From NCBI GenBank assembly GCA_030248225.1, contig JASANE010011670.1, forward strand, positions 83,867 through 147,866: 64,000 nucleotides of DNA. The letters are read 5' to 3'. A model generated the notes under the pieces. That model saw only the letters and a program-made list of their open reading frames with translations. It made no database searches and was not told where the DNA came from. Origin of the DNA: Trileptium ribeirensis. Lineage: Eukaryota; Nematoda; Enoplea; Enoplida; Thoracostomopsidae. Shown here one piece after another: positions 43,916-55,319 of this stretch. The position numbers and the translations under genes are program-made. Position 1 is the first letter of the stretch. Each line of letters opens with the position of its first letter.

Positions 43916-44989
43916 CTAAATAAGAAAACTACTGAAGTATACATATAAAATGAGCTAAGTTGTACATTTGCAAAACACAACCAATGGTATTAGACGTATA
44001 TTCCAGAATTTCCACCAGCGTTTAAAGTAAATCAAATACCTTTACTCAGTTTCGTCTAATAGCCTTTAACAACGCAAAAACTTTTTATCTGCCTGTCTGT
44101 GCCATCCATATCTTATCACCGGATGCATAGCATTTCTAAAAAATTAGGTTAGCCGTATAATTTTCATTTTGGGTTTAATAAAGTTAAGCTCCGCCATATT
44201 GTTTTCGGACCAAAGATTCCGCAAACTGATGCCGACTTTAGCAGTCTGAGATGGTGTGAAAGGCATAGAATGCCCCAATTCTTAAAATTTAGCTGCATCT
44301 AGAAGGATGAAATGAGCATGCACGTATACTTTGTTGGAGATTACGATCAAAGCAATATTTTTCGTTACGTACGTTTGTAAAGCCAGCGCTGATTTTTGAA
44401 CGAAATACAGTAAGCTAGGTGCTGTTCCTGCGGTGCATCCAATGCTTTGTCAATATTCGAACTATTGTCACAACCATAAAGTTGTGACATTGTTACCGAC
44501 TTTTATTTGAATGAGCATGATAAGTCGTGCATCAGCAGGGACATGCTATGCTGTGTCACCAACTGCAACAGGGCCGTTACAAAAATTGTTGTTGCACAAC
44601 ATTATATTCTACAATCTAGTGGTACACTTTTTAGTGTCGTACGCTGTCATCAGGTCACACTTCAAGAGTAGCGACCGGCCTACAATGGGGAACTATGTAG
44701 CTATAAATTTAACTATGCCATGCGACACTGACAAATTTTGTGCCGTGAATATTATATAAATATTATTAAAATATATCGTAATGCTAGTGTGCTATATACT
44801 GTGGCAAGATGTTAAAATGTATTATACCTTCAGTTATGTTAAAAAATCACAGCTTCTCTTGGTGTAGCGGTTACGATATTTCCTTTCTAAACACAACTTT
44901 CGTGTTCAGACATCGGCTTTATGCTTGTTTTATTTCAAAATATTTCATATTCATCTTTATGCATTTTGCGAAGACTAAAGCAGGTTGAA

Positions 44990-45250
44990 TCAGCTGTAGC
45001 ATATTGTTTCGCTTGATAATAGTCATGAATCGGCCCCAACCAAAATATACTTTTCGGTAGCATGCTTGTTCCTGTTATGTAATTACATATTCGAAAAATA
45101 GAAAATACTGAAACAACTGTAGCATACTACGTATTTCTCTTGACAAAACAATGAATCGAACTCAACCAAAATTTACTTTTCGATAGGAATCGTGTTTCTG
45201 ATATATATGTAATTAAATATTCGAAAAATACAGAAAATAGTGAACTAAAG
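44990..45250 (+). repeat. Two-copy tandem repeat, about 120 bp, in intron 8
   Basis: The order 'ctgtagcata', 'atgaatcg', 'caaccaaaat', 'acttttcg', 'atgtaatta', 'atattcgaaaaata' occurs from about 44998 and again from about 45118. The copies are around 80 per cent alike by eye. The rest of this intron (43916-45491) shows no other feature. Confidence 0.6.
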
Positions 45251-45491
45251 GAATACACAGTGCTCCAAGCCAACTCAATCTAGACACGTACATGTATTGA
45301 GTTTAGCAGTTGTACTGTTTCTATCTATCTTTCTGATAACGCCATCATCTGGCTTGATCTTTTGCATTGTGTTATTTTTTTAAGGTGGTCAGAACATATA
45401 TTTCGACAAAATTTGGTGCTGCATGTGTGAAAAATCCTACGGATTTTGACGCTTGATGACATAAAAATAAGTAATAGTTTCGAGAACTTAC

Positions 45492-45581
45492 TTCAAACAC
45501 TTTCGCATGATAGCAAAATATTTCTTTGGGATCCAGTTGATTTCTAGCAAACGCTTGAGCATTTCGTATTATAGTTTGGAT
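45492..45581 (-). CDS. POGLUT2/3-like: POGLUT2/3-like, exon 8
   Basis: 90 bp, phase 0 at both ends, with acceptor TTTAAG and donor GTAAGT. The 30 residues include 'NAQAFARNQLDPKEIFCYH', the conserved block near the C-terminal end of GT90 domains (family form: AxxFxRxxLxxxxIxCYY). Confidence 0.9.
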
Positions 45582-47589
45582 CTTAAATTATTTCATCTAC
45601 GATACTTGTATCTTGTACAATCACTAATTTTTGTCTTTGTTAAATATAGTTGTCAAAGGTCCGTCGGTTGAGTAAAATAGATGGTCCGGGGGGGGAAAGT
45701 GGATAAATTTTTCAGATTGGTAGAACTCAATCATGATTTTCTACAACTATTAGATTATGCGTTGGAGACCCAGGATTAGCTTTGATCACTACCAAGGGGA
45801 GAGGTTGTAACTAGAGCCATGATTTTTGTAAATATCGACATTTTCAGCACAAAATGGGCATAATTTTAGCAAAAAGTAAAAAAATTAGGCAAAATTTTAC
45901 GCAAAATTTAAAAATTATAAAGATTGGCAAAATTTGTGGAGTTCAAATATGAAAATTGTAGGGTCAGAGGGTGGGGTGTCTTTTAGGCTATTGAGGATCA
46001 GCCCCATGTCCCCATATAAAATACCCGGCTTCTTTAGCAAAATTATCCACCAAATTTTGTCAATTTTAGCCAGTACTGCTAAAATTTCACCCATTTGGGA
46101 CAATTTTCTTAAAAATCTCCACGAGACTTTGGTGAGCAGGTGATGGATAAATTGGCAAATGGGACCCAACCAACTTCTCCACCCTAAAGACTCGTTTGAA
46201 TATATATATTCATAAAAAACGAAACTTTGTAACGAACTGCAATCATTATTAAAATAATTACGTACCCTTATTCGTAATTATTATTAATAATGTATATGTT
46301 ATCTTTATAAGATGTATTGTAAGCACACAATAAACCAAGACATAAGATTCTAAATGGAAATACTCGCAATATTTTCTCTGATCGGTCCTCGGGACTCGAG
46401 ATTATTATGTACCACTAAAAGACTGATTATAAAGATCATCCACAGCTCAATAATGTTTTCTAATTTCGAAACATTAAATTGCAAAAGTTTATCGTGGTTT
46501 TGCAAACATTTTGTGCTGATAATAATTTTTCCGTGTTCTAAATAATTGCGGATATAAATGTTTTTTCTAAGAATCAAGTTTTGCGTAACAATGCAGCAGC
46601 ATTGGGTGCAGAACTGGACGGATAGTGCCAATCGTAAGCACAAACAGAAAGGGTAGTTCTAGCGCATGGAGTTAAATATTAAAAACTGAGCACCGGGGCC
46701 TCCAGTTTGCTAGTCATACATGATTAACGAATTCGTGGGCGTAAAAATATAAGATAACTAAGACCATTTTTGTCTGCAAATATGTATGTCTGAGTTGTTC
46801 TTTTGTCAAGCCAGTTTACAATCTTAAAAGCAATGGCCGCGCACAGATCCCCATTTTCCTTTGTATATTCCGTAAACGATTTGTAATTACTGTCATTGTT
46901 TAACGAATTAGCATTTCAATTTATCGTCCGTATTCATGTAAAACGCGTTTTATAGTCGGCTTTCTTGATCGCGAACATTTAGGAGAATCATATTACTGAC
47001 CGAGCTCGCAGAAATAAGAAAGAACAATAATTGTGTCAAACATATGAAATTAAGGCTTTACTGCTAACAAATGAATGAGCCAGGGTGATTTGTAGACAGT
47101 GCGGTTTGGAATGTCATGAAACACACATCTATACGCACGTGCGCGACCGCCAATCGCGTTCGCACTCGAAGCCCCTCTTGGCATCCTCTAGAATATACAA
47201 TACAATGGTAGAATTGTTACTGCGAACTTTGCAACGACTCTGTTTGTTATTTTGAAACAACAATCATGGTGTGTGTGTACGCGTGTAAACCAGAACCAAC
47301 ATTAGACTTATGTTGTAGTTGTTACATCTCAAAATATAAAAATATCTAGCTGAAGTAAGAAGCTCAACGGACTATACATTCTATGGAATGAAATGGCGAA
47401 TATAAAATAAATTAGTTCATTGCGGCTTGTCAAACAACATTAAATGACTTGTAAAATACGCTTACTATCGGCTGAACGCTCGCTTTTGTATCTCCATTGA
47501 TAAAATAAACTTTCGTCTTCATACCATTATTTACCTGAAACGTTAAACGCAGTACGTATACACAAAACCCAATAATGTAATATACTAAC
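45582..47589. other. POGLUT2/3-like intron 7, no gene seen
   Basis: Contains an inverted end of dispersed repeat A ('ggtccgtcggttgag' near 45658), a G8 run at about 45688 and a stretch rich in 'aaaatttt' words (45830-46180). A 97-codon minus-strand frame at 46350-46643 shows no recognisable motif. Confidence 0.4.
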
Positions 47590-47799
47590 CTTGTCTTCGT
47601 TCCGCTGGGCCCATTTAATATGATCAATCAGGTCTGACAAATCGCGCTTTATGGGAACATAATGAACCCATGGCTTGAGATCGCGGTAAAAATGTTCATA
47701 ATATGGAGAGTCTTGTTTGAGCACAAGAGAATCACCAGCGAGCAAGTACGACAGCCTGTACGCTGCAACCGTTCCATCAATGGTCAACTGATATTTGTA
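47590..47799 (-). CDS. POGLUT2/3-like: POGLUT2/3-like, exon 7
   Basis: 210 bp, phase 0 at both ends, with acceptor TATTTTAG and donor AAG|GTTAGT. It encodes '[20 protein letters not shown]', '[17 protein letters not shown]' and '[17 protein letters not shown]', the core UDP-glucose-binding half of the GT90 domain. Nearly every family-conserved position is kept. Confidence 0.95.
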
Positions 47800-47924
47800 C
47801 TAAAATAATACAGTTCACATAAATATATATAATGAATAAAAGGATATGGAACATTAATTTTGGCTTACATCCATGCTTAACTAATTTAATTCCCGAATTA
47901 ATTTCGCTTTCGTGAATGATCCAA

Positions 47925-47985
47925 CCGACTGTTAGCACAACGGTTCACTGAAACAGTACGGCATTGTTTCGAAGCCCGTGATGTC
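47925..47985 (+). repeat. Possible tRNA-derived (SINE-like) fragment in intron 6
   Basis: TAGCACAACGG (47933-47943) resembles a pol III A box and GTTTCGAAGCC (47966-47976) a B box with two mismatches. The spacing is short for a true tRNA and no cloverleaf is evident, so at most this is a decayed SINE head. Confidence 0.25.
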
Positions 47986-48354
47986 CATTGCTATTTCTGC
48001 GTTGTTCATATGTCATGACTCTTTACAGAATCCCGCAATGCGAGCGAATGCACACTACATGCTGAAATGAGCTCAAGTGACGTTTCATGGTGTATTTTTG
48101 TGTAGTACCACAAAAGACTAATTTTTCGATTGAGCGATTTGCAAAAGAGTCTTGATAAAGCAAGCAATATTATTTTTGAAGAGCACCATACCAACCATTA
48201 CTGACGACTTTACACACAAAAGTATTATTCTCATCATATGTACAGCTGCCGATGTTTATTTGGGACTCAACCCTTAAATACAGATTTAGAACTAACTCGC
48301 CAAATATAATTGAGTGCAAAATGTACCAAATACTGAAAAATAGTGAAAACAAAC

Positions 48355-48592
48355 ATTGAAAAAATCTCCAAATGGCAAATTTGGCACTTCCGGTCCGTAT
48401 TCGTCCATCTTGTCACGAAAAAAGAAAAACCTCGTTATATTCGCCTCCAAAAGCTCGGGATGATTCCGTGACAGTTTAACGGCGTCAAGCCGTTGCTGGC
48501 GTGAATCTCGACCTCGCCAAAATGCTCGACCAATTTTGTAAGCCCACGGCGGGCCAGTCATTCCTTGGATTGACAGCATATCAAGGCTTTGT
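48355..48592 (-). CDS. POGLUT2/3-like: POGLUT2/3-like, exon 6
   Basis: 238 bp, with acceptor TGTTTTAG and donor AAT|GTTTGT. It encodes 'GMTGPPWAYKIGRAFWRGRD', 'LSRNHPELLEANITRFFFF' and 'YGPEVPNLPFGDFFN'. It joins exon 5 inside an Arg codon and exon 7 in phase 0. The WRGRDSR block is the sugar-nucleotide contact loop of the family. Confidence 0.95.
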
Positions 48593-48732
48593 CTAAAACA
48601 TAATTTGTACGCAACTATGATGTAAAAGCATATATCCAGATTTAAATTTTATTAAAATCATTCATTAAATATTATTCACTAATAATGCCAAACTTATTAT
48701 TAAATTTCTATTATTCGAAAATACCAAACACT

Positions 48733-48945
48733 TGCAGTCACGCTCAGAAATAAAAGCAATTTTTCACGAACAGCTCACGAAAAATGAGCAGCTGTTGCTC
48801 GACCGGGACTCGCTCGAGACACGCTTGCGGCTCACTCGACATAAATTTGTTCTAAAAATAGAATTCATTATTAACTTAAATAGTTTCGAAGTCTCGAGCA
48901 AGCCACTCGCTCGAAGTGCCACATTCATTGCTGGCGCGTATTGTA
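48733..48945. mobile_element. Tc1-like MITE with GCGAGCGA boxes, copy 1 (intron 5)
   Basis: The ends are diverged ('tgcagtcacgc' on the left; 'tacaatacgcgccagc' on the right, read on the minus strand). The interior has Ser/Arg-codon-like 'ctcgctcgag' boxes around an AT-rich core with 'ttgttctaaaaataga'. Same family as 52538-52737 and 54614-54804. Confidence 0.75.
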
Positions 48946-49485
48946 GATGCCACACTGGGTCAGTTGGATTGACAGACGGAGTAATACTACGAATATTTGA
49001 GGGATACAATATCATTCTTTTAGAATCAGTGTCCATTGCTAAGTGATAATAGGATAAACAATTTTCGATGATTTTTTGACAATTTTCGATAAAATAGCTC
49101 CTGTGATAGGTGGATTTTGAAGTGTCAAGTCCAATGTAATGAAGTTATTAGTAATAGAATACCGTGCGCTAGGATTCTGGTCTTTACTGAGATTTCACTT
49201 TCGACAATTTCGTACACGTAATTAGACTTTTGTACATCACGTCAAACTAACGCAGTAGCGTTGGGCGAGTTTAATGTTTGATGCGAAGTAGGATTTTCAA
49301 TCCAAGAGCTATAGTAATTTTAGTTTCCTTCATAAAGTGCAGATAACAATTATAGAACAGAGCAAGCATCTCTGTTCTTGCTGTAGCAGTATCACTAGAG
49401 TCAAAATAAACAAATATACCCTAGATTCGATAATAAAAAGCTACAAATTGTTTGCTTTGTTTCCTTAAATATAAAATTTTATCAC

Positions 49486-49661
49486 CTGCCCATCATTTCT
49501 AGTGTTGATTCCATAATTTCATACGTTGGCAAAACAATGTCTTTGGTATCGTTCGATCCGCACCATGATATCATCGGCACAAGCATATTCAATTTGCGAC
49601 TTGGTTGTTCCAACGGCCAGTCTCCCAAGTTCATCAGGAACTGGGTGTCTTGGAGACGAAC
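49486..49661 (-). CDS. POGLUT2/3-like: POGLUT2/3-like, exon 5
   Basis: 176 bp, with acceptor TTTTTAG and donor CAG|GTGATA. It encodes 'FLMNLGDWPLEQPSRKLNML', 'MISWCGSNDTKDIVLPTYE' and 'STLEMMG'. The Asp-rich CGSNDTKD segment lies where the catalytic-base region of GT90 enzymes is found. Confidence 0.95.
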
Positions 49662-50459
49662 CTAAAAATTAAATTTTGCGTCTTTTCCTTTAGCCCCCTT
49701 CCCCGGCTGAAGTTGGTCCATCTTAAAGATAGAGCGATAATTTTGGGATCATTCGACTCAGCTCGACGAGCTAATTCGGAATATACTCAATTTGGCCGAA
49801 TTTAAAACATTTTTCGATTTTTGTTTGGGTTCCCAATAACCTTCATTGCTACCCAAAAATTTCGAAATAATTTTTTAGATAAATCTACAACTTTGTGTAT
49901 CATTTGACCAGCATTCATGAGCTAAGTCGAATAGTAAAATTAATGAGTGCGTTCATGGGTTAACGACTTATGCCAACAGTAAGGATTGTAGGCTTAGCCT
50001 TAGGCTTAGGATTTCACATAAATGACAATAACACCGTGATTCAACTGATTCACGGCCGATTCAACTGATTTAACTACCATTGGACTCAGCTCGTCAATGC
50101 GATTAAACATTTATCTTGAAAACTTCTTTCGAAATCTTTGGGTGCCGAGGGGGGACCACTTGGAATCCGAAAAATATCGTAAATATTTTTAATATGGCTA
50201 TGAACCAGCTCGTCAAGCTGACTCTAATGGTACCAAAATTATGGATGTATCTTCAAAATTGACCAATTTCGGTCGAAGGACGCTACAGTAAAAGACACAA
50301 AATTTCGATCGCAATAGTTTAGAGGTAAAAATTGTCGATCACCGGCATCGAAAAAAAATTTCGAGGTGCAAAATATTTACTTACCGCTTGCTACACCCAG
50401 CATCTATCAAGCAAACAGTTTTACCTGCCGTCTTTGAATCATTAGTTACTTATCGAATA

Positions 50460-50700
50460 GAAACTTTTTTAACAAATTTCCACAGCGCCGGGACAGCAAT
50501 ATTGTATGTATTGCTTTCTATCAAAATATCAGGATCGGTGTTGAACCAGTGCTATTAAAATTTGTTAAAAATATTTCTATTTAATAAATATATATAAAAG
50601 AAACATTTTTAACATATTTCAATTTAGCACTGGGACAGCAACTGTATGTATTGCTTTCTATCAAAAATATCAGGATCGGTGTTGAACCAGTGATTTAGTG
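50460..50700 (+). repeat. Two-copy direct repeat in intron 4
   Basis: 'tgtatgtattgctttctatc' followed by 'atatcaggatcggtgttgaa' and 'ccagtg' occurs at about 50502-50553 and again at about 50645-50692, nearly identical, about 142 bp apart. Confidence 0.8.
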
Positions 50701-51084
50701 GAGAGGGCAGCGACAGGCGACACCGTTGACCAAACCGTTCTCTCATTTAGCCCGGTATACTATAGTGAATCGAACAAAAGAGTCCTTACCGGTCCCTGCG
50801 AAATAAGCTTGCGTCACTAAGTATACAATACATAATTATTGGTTTCAAAACTTTAACTACAACAAAAATCGAGAATATAAAATAACATTATTTTGTGACC
50901 TGTTGAAAATACCTTACCGCAGCATTACCAAACCAATTACCCAATACACACTTCCAAGATATTTTATGGAATAGACAAACATACAGGAGTCTAAGAACGC
51001 GATTGCTATACTTGTTTGTTCAAATCGTTATAGTAATAATTAGAAATAAGATTTTTTAGTTTGGTTCAACACAGCTATTCACGC

Positions 51085-51138
51085 ATCGAGGCATCGTCAA
51101 CTCAGCTCTGTGTAGAGCTGAGCCTACGATACCTCGAT
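51085..51138. repeat. 25-bp hairpin
   Basis: 'atcgaggcatcgtcaactca' and 'gctct' (51085-51109) pair with 51114-51138 across a 4-base loop with four mismatches. Related 'gagccgaaccta' words follow as direct repeats to about 51480, so the hairpin may be the end of a foldback element. Confidence 0.65.
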
Positions 51139-51644
51139 AAATGAGGAGAAGGGCCGATCCAGAGCCTAAGATTTGTCTGTAAGAGCCGAACCTAAGTGTT
51201 TATGATAAACATAGGTTCAACCTTTAAAAAGCGAACAGAAATATAATAACTGACGTATAGTATAACAGTACAATATGTTAGCCAACAGTAACAATAACTG
51301 TGACTGAAAAGTTCTAAATGCAACTATGTAAAATTGCTTTACTGCCTTATGATGTTCTTTTAAATATTAGAGAAATATATTATAGTAAGATTCCTTAAGA
51401 GCCGAGCCTGGATTTTCATGGGAAGAACAGTTTAGGAAGAGCTGGCACTAGCCAACCTAGTTTTCATCAGAAGCCGAACCTAGCAGGACATGACTCAGTC
51501 AGTGCTCGCAAAGATGGTGCTTTCTCACCTCTTAGTAATAGTTATTATGATTTAATGTATTACCAAATTTATTTGTACTCCGACTGAAGAAGTATTTTAT
51601 GTCATTCAGCATTATATTTTTAATGCAGCGATCATCTGCGAAAA

Positions 51645-53115
51645 GAGTTTCTAGAAGAATGCTTACTAGTATCTCGAAAGCGAGGGTGAAACGAAGCGAG
51701 TGTGGCTTAATTTTTAAGATACTTTATTTAGTCACCTGTAAGAGAATATGTTTGATGTATATACCACCGTAAAACGCCTTTGAACCCTGAACCCATTGAA
51801 AATCCTAAAACCTCGTTGACCCTAAACACATCGAAAACAGCTGACACGCATCAAATATCTGTGCTGAACACCAGATAGCCAAATCAATGTATGCAGCATA
51901 CCGTACAACCTCTTATGTATACTATTTTTGATGTCATGTACCAAACTACTGATGACTGACTATATGCTGGAAATCGAGTTCATTGACCCTAAACCTAATG
52001 AAAACGGCTGAAAAATAAGATACTCGTGCTGGACTCTAAATAACCAAACAATCGTCTTCAGCCTACCGGAAAACCTATATATAGACAACTATTCTTGATG
52101 ACGTGTACGCAACATGCAGCCAAACAACTGAAACCAGACTATTTGGAAATCGGGTTGATTCACCCTAAACCCATGGGAAAACCGATGAAAAGCCATGAAA
52201 TATGCGCGCAAGATTTTAGATAACCAAATGATTGTATTCAGAATTCAGAAATACCTATATAAAGTCCATTCTTGATGCCATGTACGCAATACATAGTCAG
52301 ACAAATGAAAACGCACTCATTTTTAAAATCGCGTTCGTCAATCATGAAAGCCTTGAAACCCTCGAAAAGGTACAATATAATCAAGCTGGACTATGGATAG
52401 CAAAACCTTCGTATTCAGCGTGCTTGATAACATAAAAAGCACTCGTTGTAAGGAAAAACAAGCAATAACTCTGCGAAATTTGAAAAATCGCTATTTCTGG
52501 CAAAGGGTTGACGAACCATATTCAGGCCTACAGCAGCTACAGGACTCGCCAAAAATGACCGTCGCATTTCGAGCGAGCGAGTTCGAGCGAGTCTCGAGCG
52601 AGTCGCGAGCGAGTGGCTCGCTCGAGATTTCGCAACTATTTAAATTAATAGAAAATTCTATTTTTAGAACAAATTTATTTCGAGCGAGTCTCGAGCGAGT
52701 CGCGAGCGAGCGACAGTCATTTTTGGCGGGTACTGTACTAGTCCCAAAAAGTTAAAATCAGCAAAGTTGTTAATCCCGATGAGCTGATTCTGCTTTATGG
52801 TCCCCATTTTTGATGCGAAGCCCGTATCACGAGATATGTTTGGCATATAAGATAACACAAGATAACACTGTGTGGCCTGTGTGGCCAGATTTGGCAAAGA
52901 GCCCTTAAAAACCTGCTTTTTCACCTTTTGACTAGAAGTTGGGGTTGAAGCTATTGCCATTCCACTACTTCTGCTATTTAACAAAAACCAATTTACCGAA
53001 ATCCGTCCATTCGAATGGATTTCGAATGAATTATGGGTGACAGCCATAGACAAAAAGAAATTTTCACGATTGTGCCCCTACCAACCACAGTGGAAATTCG
53101 CTTGCTTCGCTAGCT
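51645..53115 (+). repeat. Dispersed repeat family B, copy 1 (with insertion)
   Basis: It starts 'ctagtatctcgaaagcgagg' and 'gaaacgaagcgag', and its right part (52860-53110) has 'cagatttggcaaagagc' and 'gacagccatagacaaaaag'. The same left and right parts occur at 61350-62055. Both ends carry 'GAAACGrAGCGAGCG'-type words in inverted orientation, so this looks like a non-autonomous DNA transposon. The copy is longer than the other because of internal duplication and the MITE at 52538-52737. Confidence 0.7.
52538..52737. mobile_element. Tc1-like MITE with GCGAGCGA boxes, copy 2 (intron 4)
   Basis: The 200-bp element is bounded by TA: the left end is TACAGGACTCGCCAAAAATG, and the right, read on the minus strand, TACAGTACCCGCCAAAAATG. 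The arms continue as 'ctcgctcgcg/cgcgagcgag' boxes around an AT-rich core. The TACAGT start and TA duplication are typical of Tc1/mariner derivatives. It sits inside repeat B. Confidence 0.85.
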
Positions 53116-53903
53116 CCATTCCAATAACTTAGAAAGCTCTCATCCACCAGCCTATCACTGAAATCATTGTTTTTAGAAGTATGTTTCTAAATTACAATTT
53201 AGATGTAAACTCTACAGTAACAGAAAGTAAGTAGACTCCAAATCAGTGAACACCGATTTAAACAGTTTGAAATTTGACAAATTTAGAATTCAATCAAAAT
53301 TAATTCGGCGGATATTAGTATACTTTTATAGTTTTTCAAATATACGTTATTCGAGGCCCAGGGACTGAGTCAGTAAAGCATTGTAGTATCCATCGTACGG
53401 TCGTGCAAACGAACTCAAGTCAGGGTGACGCACCGTTTGATCCCTGCGGGGTCGGTGAATTGAGTAGCTTAATGCGAAAATGACCGATTGCGAAGACGCC
53501 TCGTGTCGTGGCTCCAGTTATCACACTAGACATCGTACATGCCGAAAGGTTTGGGAAGCGGAGAGCAGCACCGCGCCGTTGATTATAGCACCCATTTTGG
53601 TTTTGATATACGGCACTATATGCAGCGTTTCTTTATTAGCAATATTTATATCAAAACAAGAATATTTTAAAATAAAATCATGTTAAAAATTGTATTCGTT
53701 AATTCTCAGTTTTGCTAAAGATTCTGAATTTTGAATCCAACTAACCACAGACGAGTCCTTAGTCCATATGCCATAAAGATAGATTGAGGCAATAAATTTT
53801 TTCAGAGCACCGTGCTTAGTATTTGAAATTGTATTGGTCAGGAATCATTATTAATGTCCAATAAATGAAATAAAATATCTATAAACTAAACTGGCTTACT
53901 TAC

Positions 53904-53981
53904 TTTTCTCAGTATAGAAAGCAACATTGCATCTGAGAACATGTTGAATCCTACGTGCTCGCCGTAACATTTGCGATAAAC
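53904..53981 (-). CDS. POGLUT2/3-like: POGLUT2/3-like, exon 4
   Basis: 78 bp, 26 residues, phase 0 at both ends, with acceptor CCCAGTTCAG and donor AAA|GTAAGT. It encodes 'VYRKCYGEHVGFNMFSDAML' and then 'LSILRK', matching the family's GEHVGF block. It is the smallest exon of the gene and is separated from exon 5 by 4.2 kb of transposon-rich intron. Confidence 0.93.
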
Positions 53982-54394
53982 CTGAACTGGGCAAAAAGAT
54001 AATAAAATTGATAAATATGAATACAATAATTTCGAACTATAACGTTAGACAGCGAATGTTCCTTGAAATACGAATTAACACAGCACTATTGTCTTTCTTG
54101 TCAGTGAAAACAGGATCCTGTGCATATGGGACGTGCGCATTGTGAAATCAATTTTTTTTTGCATCAAGAGAAAATCACAACCTTAGCACAACATAACATA
54201 AAAGCCATACAGCAACAGCCATGTCAGAGACTATTTCACAGGTGTCGCTATGATGTAATTGGATTACCTGTAAGGGCCGTACAACCCCTCACACTATATT
54301 TACCCCTATCATCCGTGTGCACCGAAGGCACGCGGACAATGTTGCAACAACTATGACCAAAATTACTATATTATGAGAAAAATTGGGGACAATA

Positions 54395-54485
54395 GGGATA
54401 ATTATCGGTCCTTCTGCAGGACTCGTCTCCGGTACTATGTACCCCCTAGGCTGACGGACCTTGGACACTTACGTCACACCCTTAA
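54395..54485 (+). repeat. Dispersed repeat family A, fragment (intron 3)
   Basis: 'ccctaggctgacggaccttgg' (54449-54469, one base longer than quoted elsewhere for the family) matches the 'taagccgacggactttgg' block of the copies near 2.4 and 9.4 kb. Confidence 0.4.
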
Positions 54486-54613
54486 AATTATAAATTGGAA
54501 AATCATGATTACTTTAAATAAACCGTAATGGTTCATCATACTCTAAAACTTCAGACCAACACAAGTATAATACAAACATTTTCAGCTTATTCAGAAACAA
54601 ACAGTAGGAGACA

Positions 54614-54804
54614 TACAGCATCCGACAGAAATGACTCTCGCTCGCTCGAAAATCGCTCGAGAGTCGTTCGAAATAAATTTGCTCGCTCGATATTTCGAAT
54701 AATTTAATTTAATAATACATTTGTTCTAAAAATAATAGTTTCGAAATATCTAGCGCGCCAATCGCTCGCTAGAAATGCGACAGTCATTTTTGGCGCGTAC
54801 TGCA
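54614..54804. mobile_element. Tc1-like MITE with GCGAGCGA boxes, copy 3 (intron 3)
   Basis: Left end TACAGCATCCGACAGAAATG; right end, on the minus strand, TGCAGTACGCGCCAAAAATG. The interior has 'ctcgctcgaaaatcgctcga' and the shared 'tttgttctaaaaataatag' core. Clearly related to 52538-52737. Confidence 0.82.
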
Positions 54805-55089
54805 CATATAAGCATGAAAATCGATTCAAACCTTAACCGAAATTCAGGTGAGTGAAACTTTACTCGGCACATAGAATTATTAATATGATTGAATTTTATG
54901 GCAAAACATCTCGCTTCATAACTGAACGAAACCAATACATGTGCCGCAAACACAAAACAAATTCTCCCCAATCGAAACAGTAGATGAATCGCAAGAAACA
55001 GCATGTTCCCCAAAACTTGCATCTTTATTACATCTCAGAAGTACAAATGCAATTATGATCTAAATTCTTTTTTGTTTGTTTTTACTTAC

Positions 55090-55319
55090 TTGATTATCTT
55101 TTATAATGTAGTGACAATAGCTGTGCGAGTGTGGATATTTTCCCCAGCGTTGAAATGCATCAGCAAGAGCTTGGGTGAAGTTTTCAGAGCCTCGATGAGG
55201 CCACGTTTCCAAATCAGCTTCAATCTGTACATACGTTTCTGGACATTTCATGCTGCTATACCATTCAGAAAGCGATTGGAGCGGGCAATAGCATCGATCT
55301 GGAAGAAGCGGTCTTGACC
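55090..55319 (-). CDS. POGLUT2/3-like: POGLUT2/3-like, exon 3
   Basis: 230 bp, with donor CAA|GTAAGT. It encodes 'CYCPLQSLSEWYSSMKCPET', 'QIEADLETWP' and 'HSHSYCHYIIKDNQ', the junction between the filamin-like fold and the glucosyltransferase. The acceptor is a tandem NAGNAG (TTCAGCAG): cutting at the second AG (start 55319) keeps Gly as the split residue, and cutting at the first adds one residue. Both keep the frame. Confidence 0.93.

Larger units (their letters stand above)
49662..53903. other. POGLUT2/3-like intron 4 (4.2 kb)
   Basis: The largest intron found. It holds a 150-bp direct repeat (50460-50700), a hairpin (51085-51138), 'gagccgaaccta' repeats (51170-51480), a copy of repeat family B (51645-53110) and, within that, a Tc1-like MITE. 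No coding sequence on either strand is supported. Confidence 0.6.

Noticed and set aside
44511..44759. 82-codon plus-strand frame in intron 8
   Set aside because: Antisense in an intron, no motif, length within chance for this composition.
53360..53470. Possible tRNA-like B box (GTTTGATCCC) in intron 4
   Set aside because: No matching A box at a suitable distance and no cloverleaf arms.
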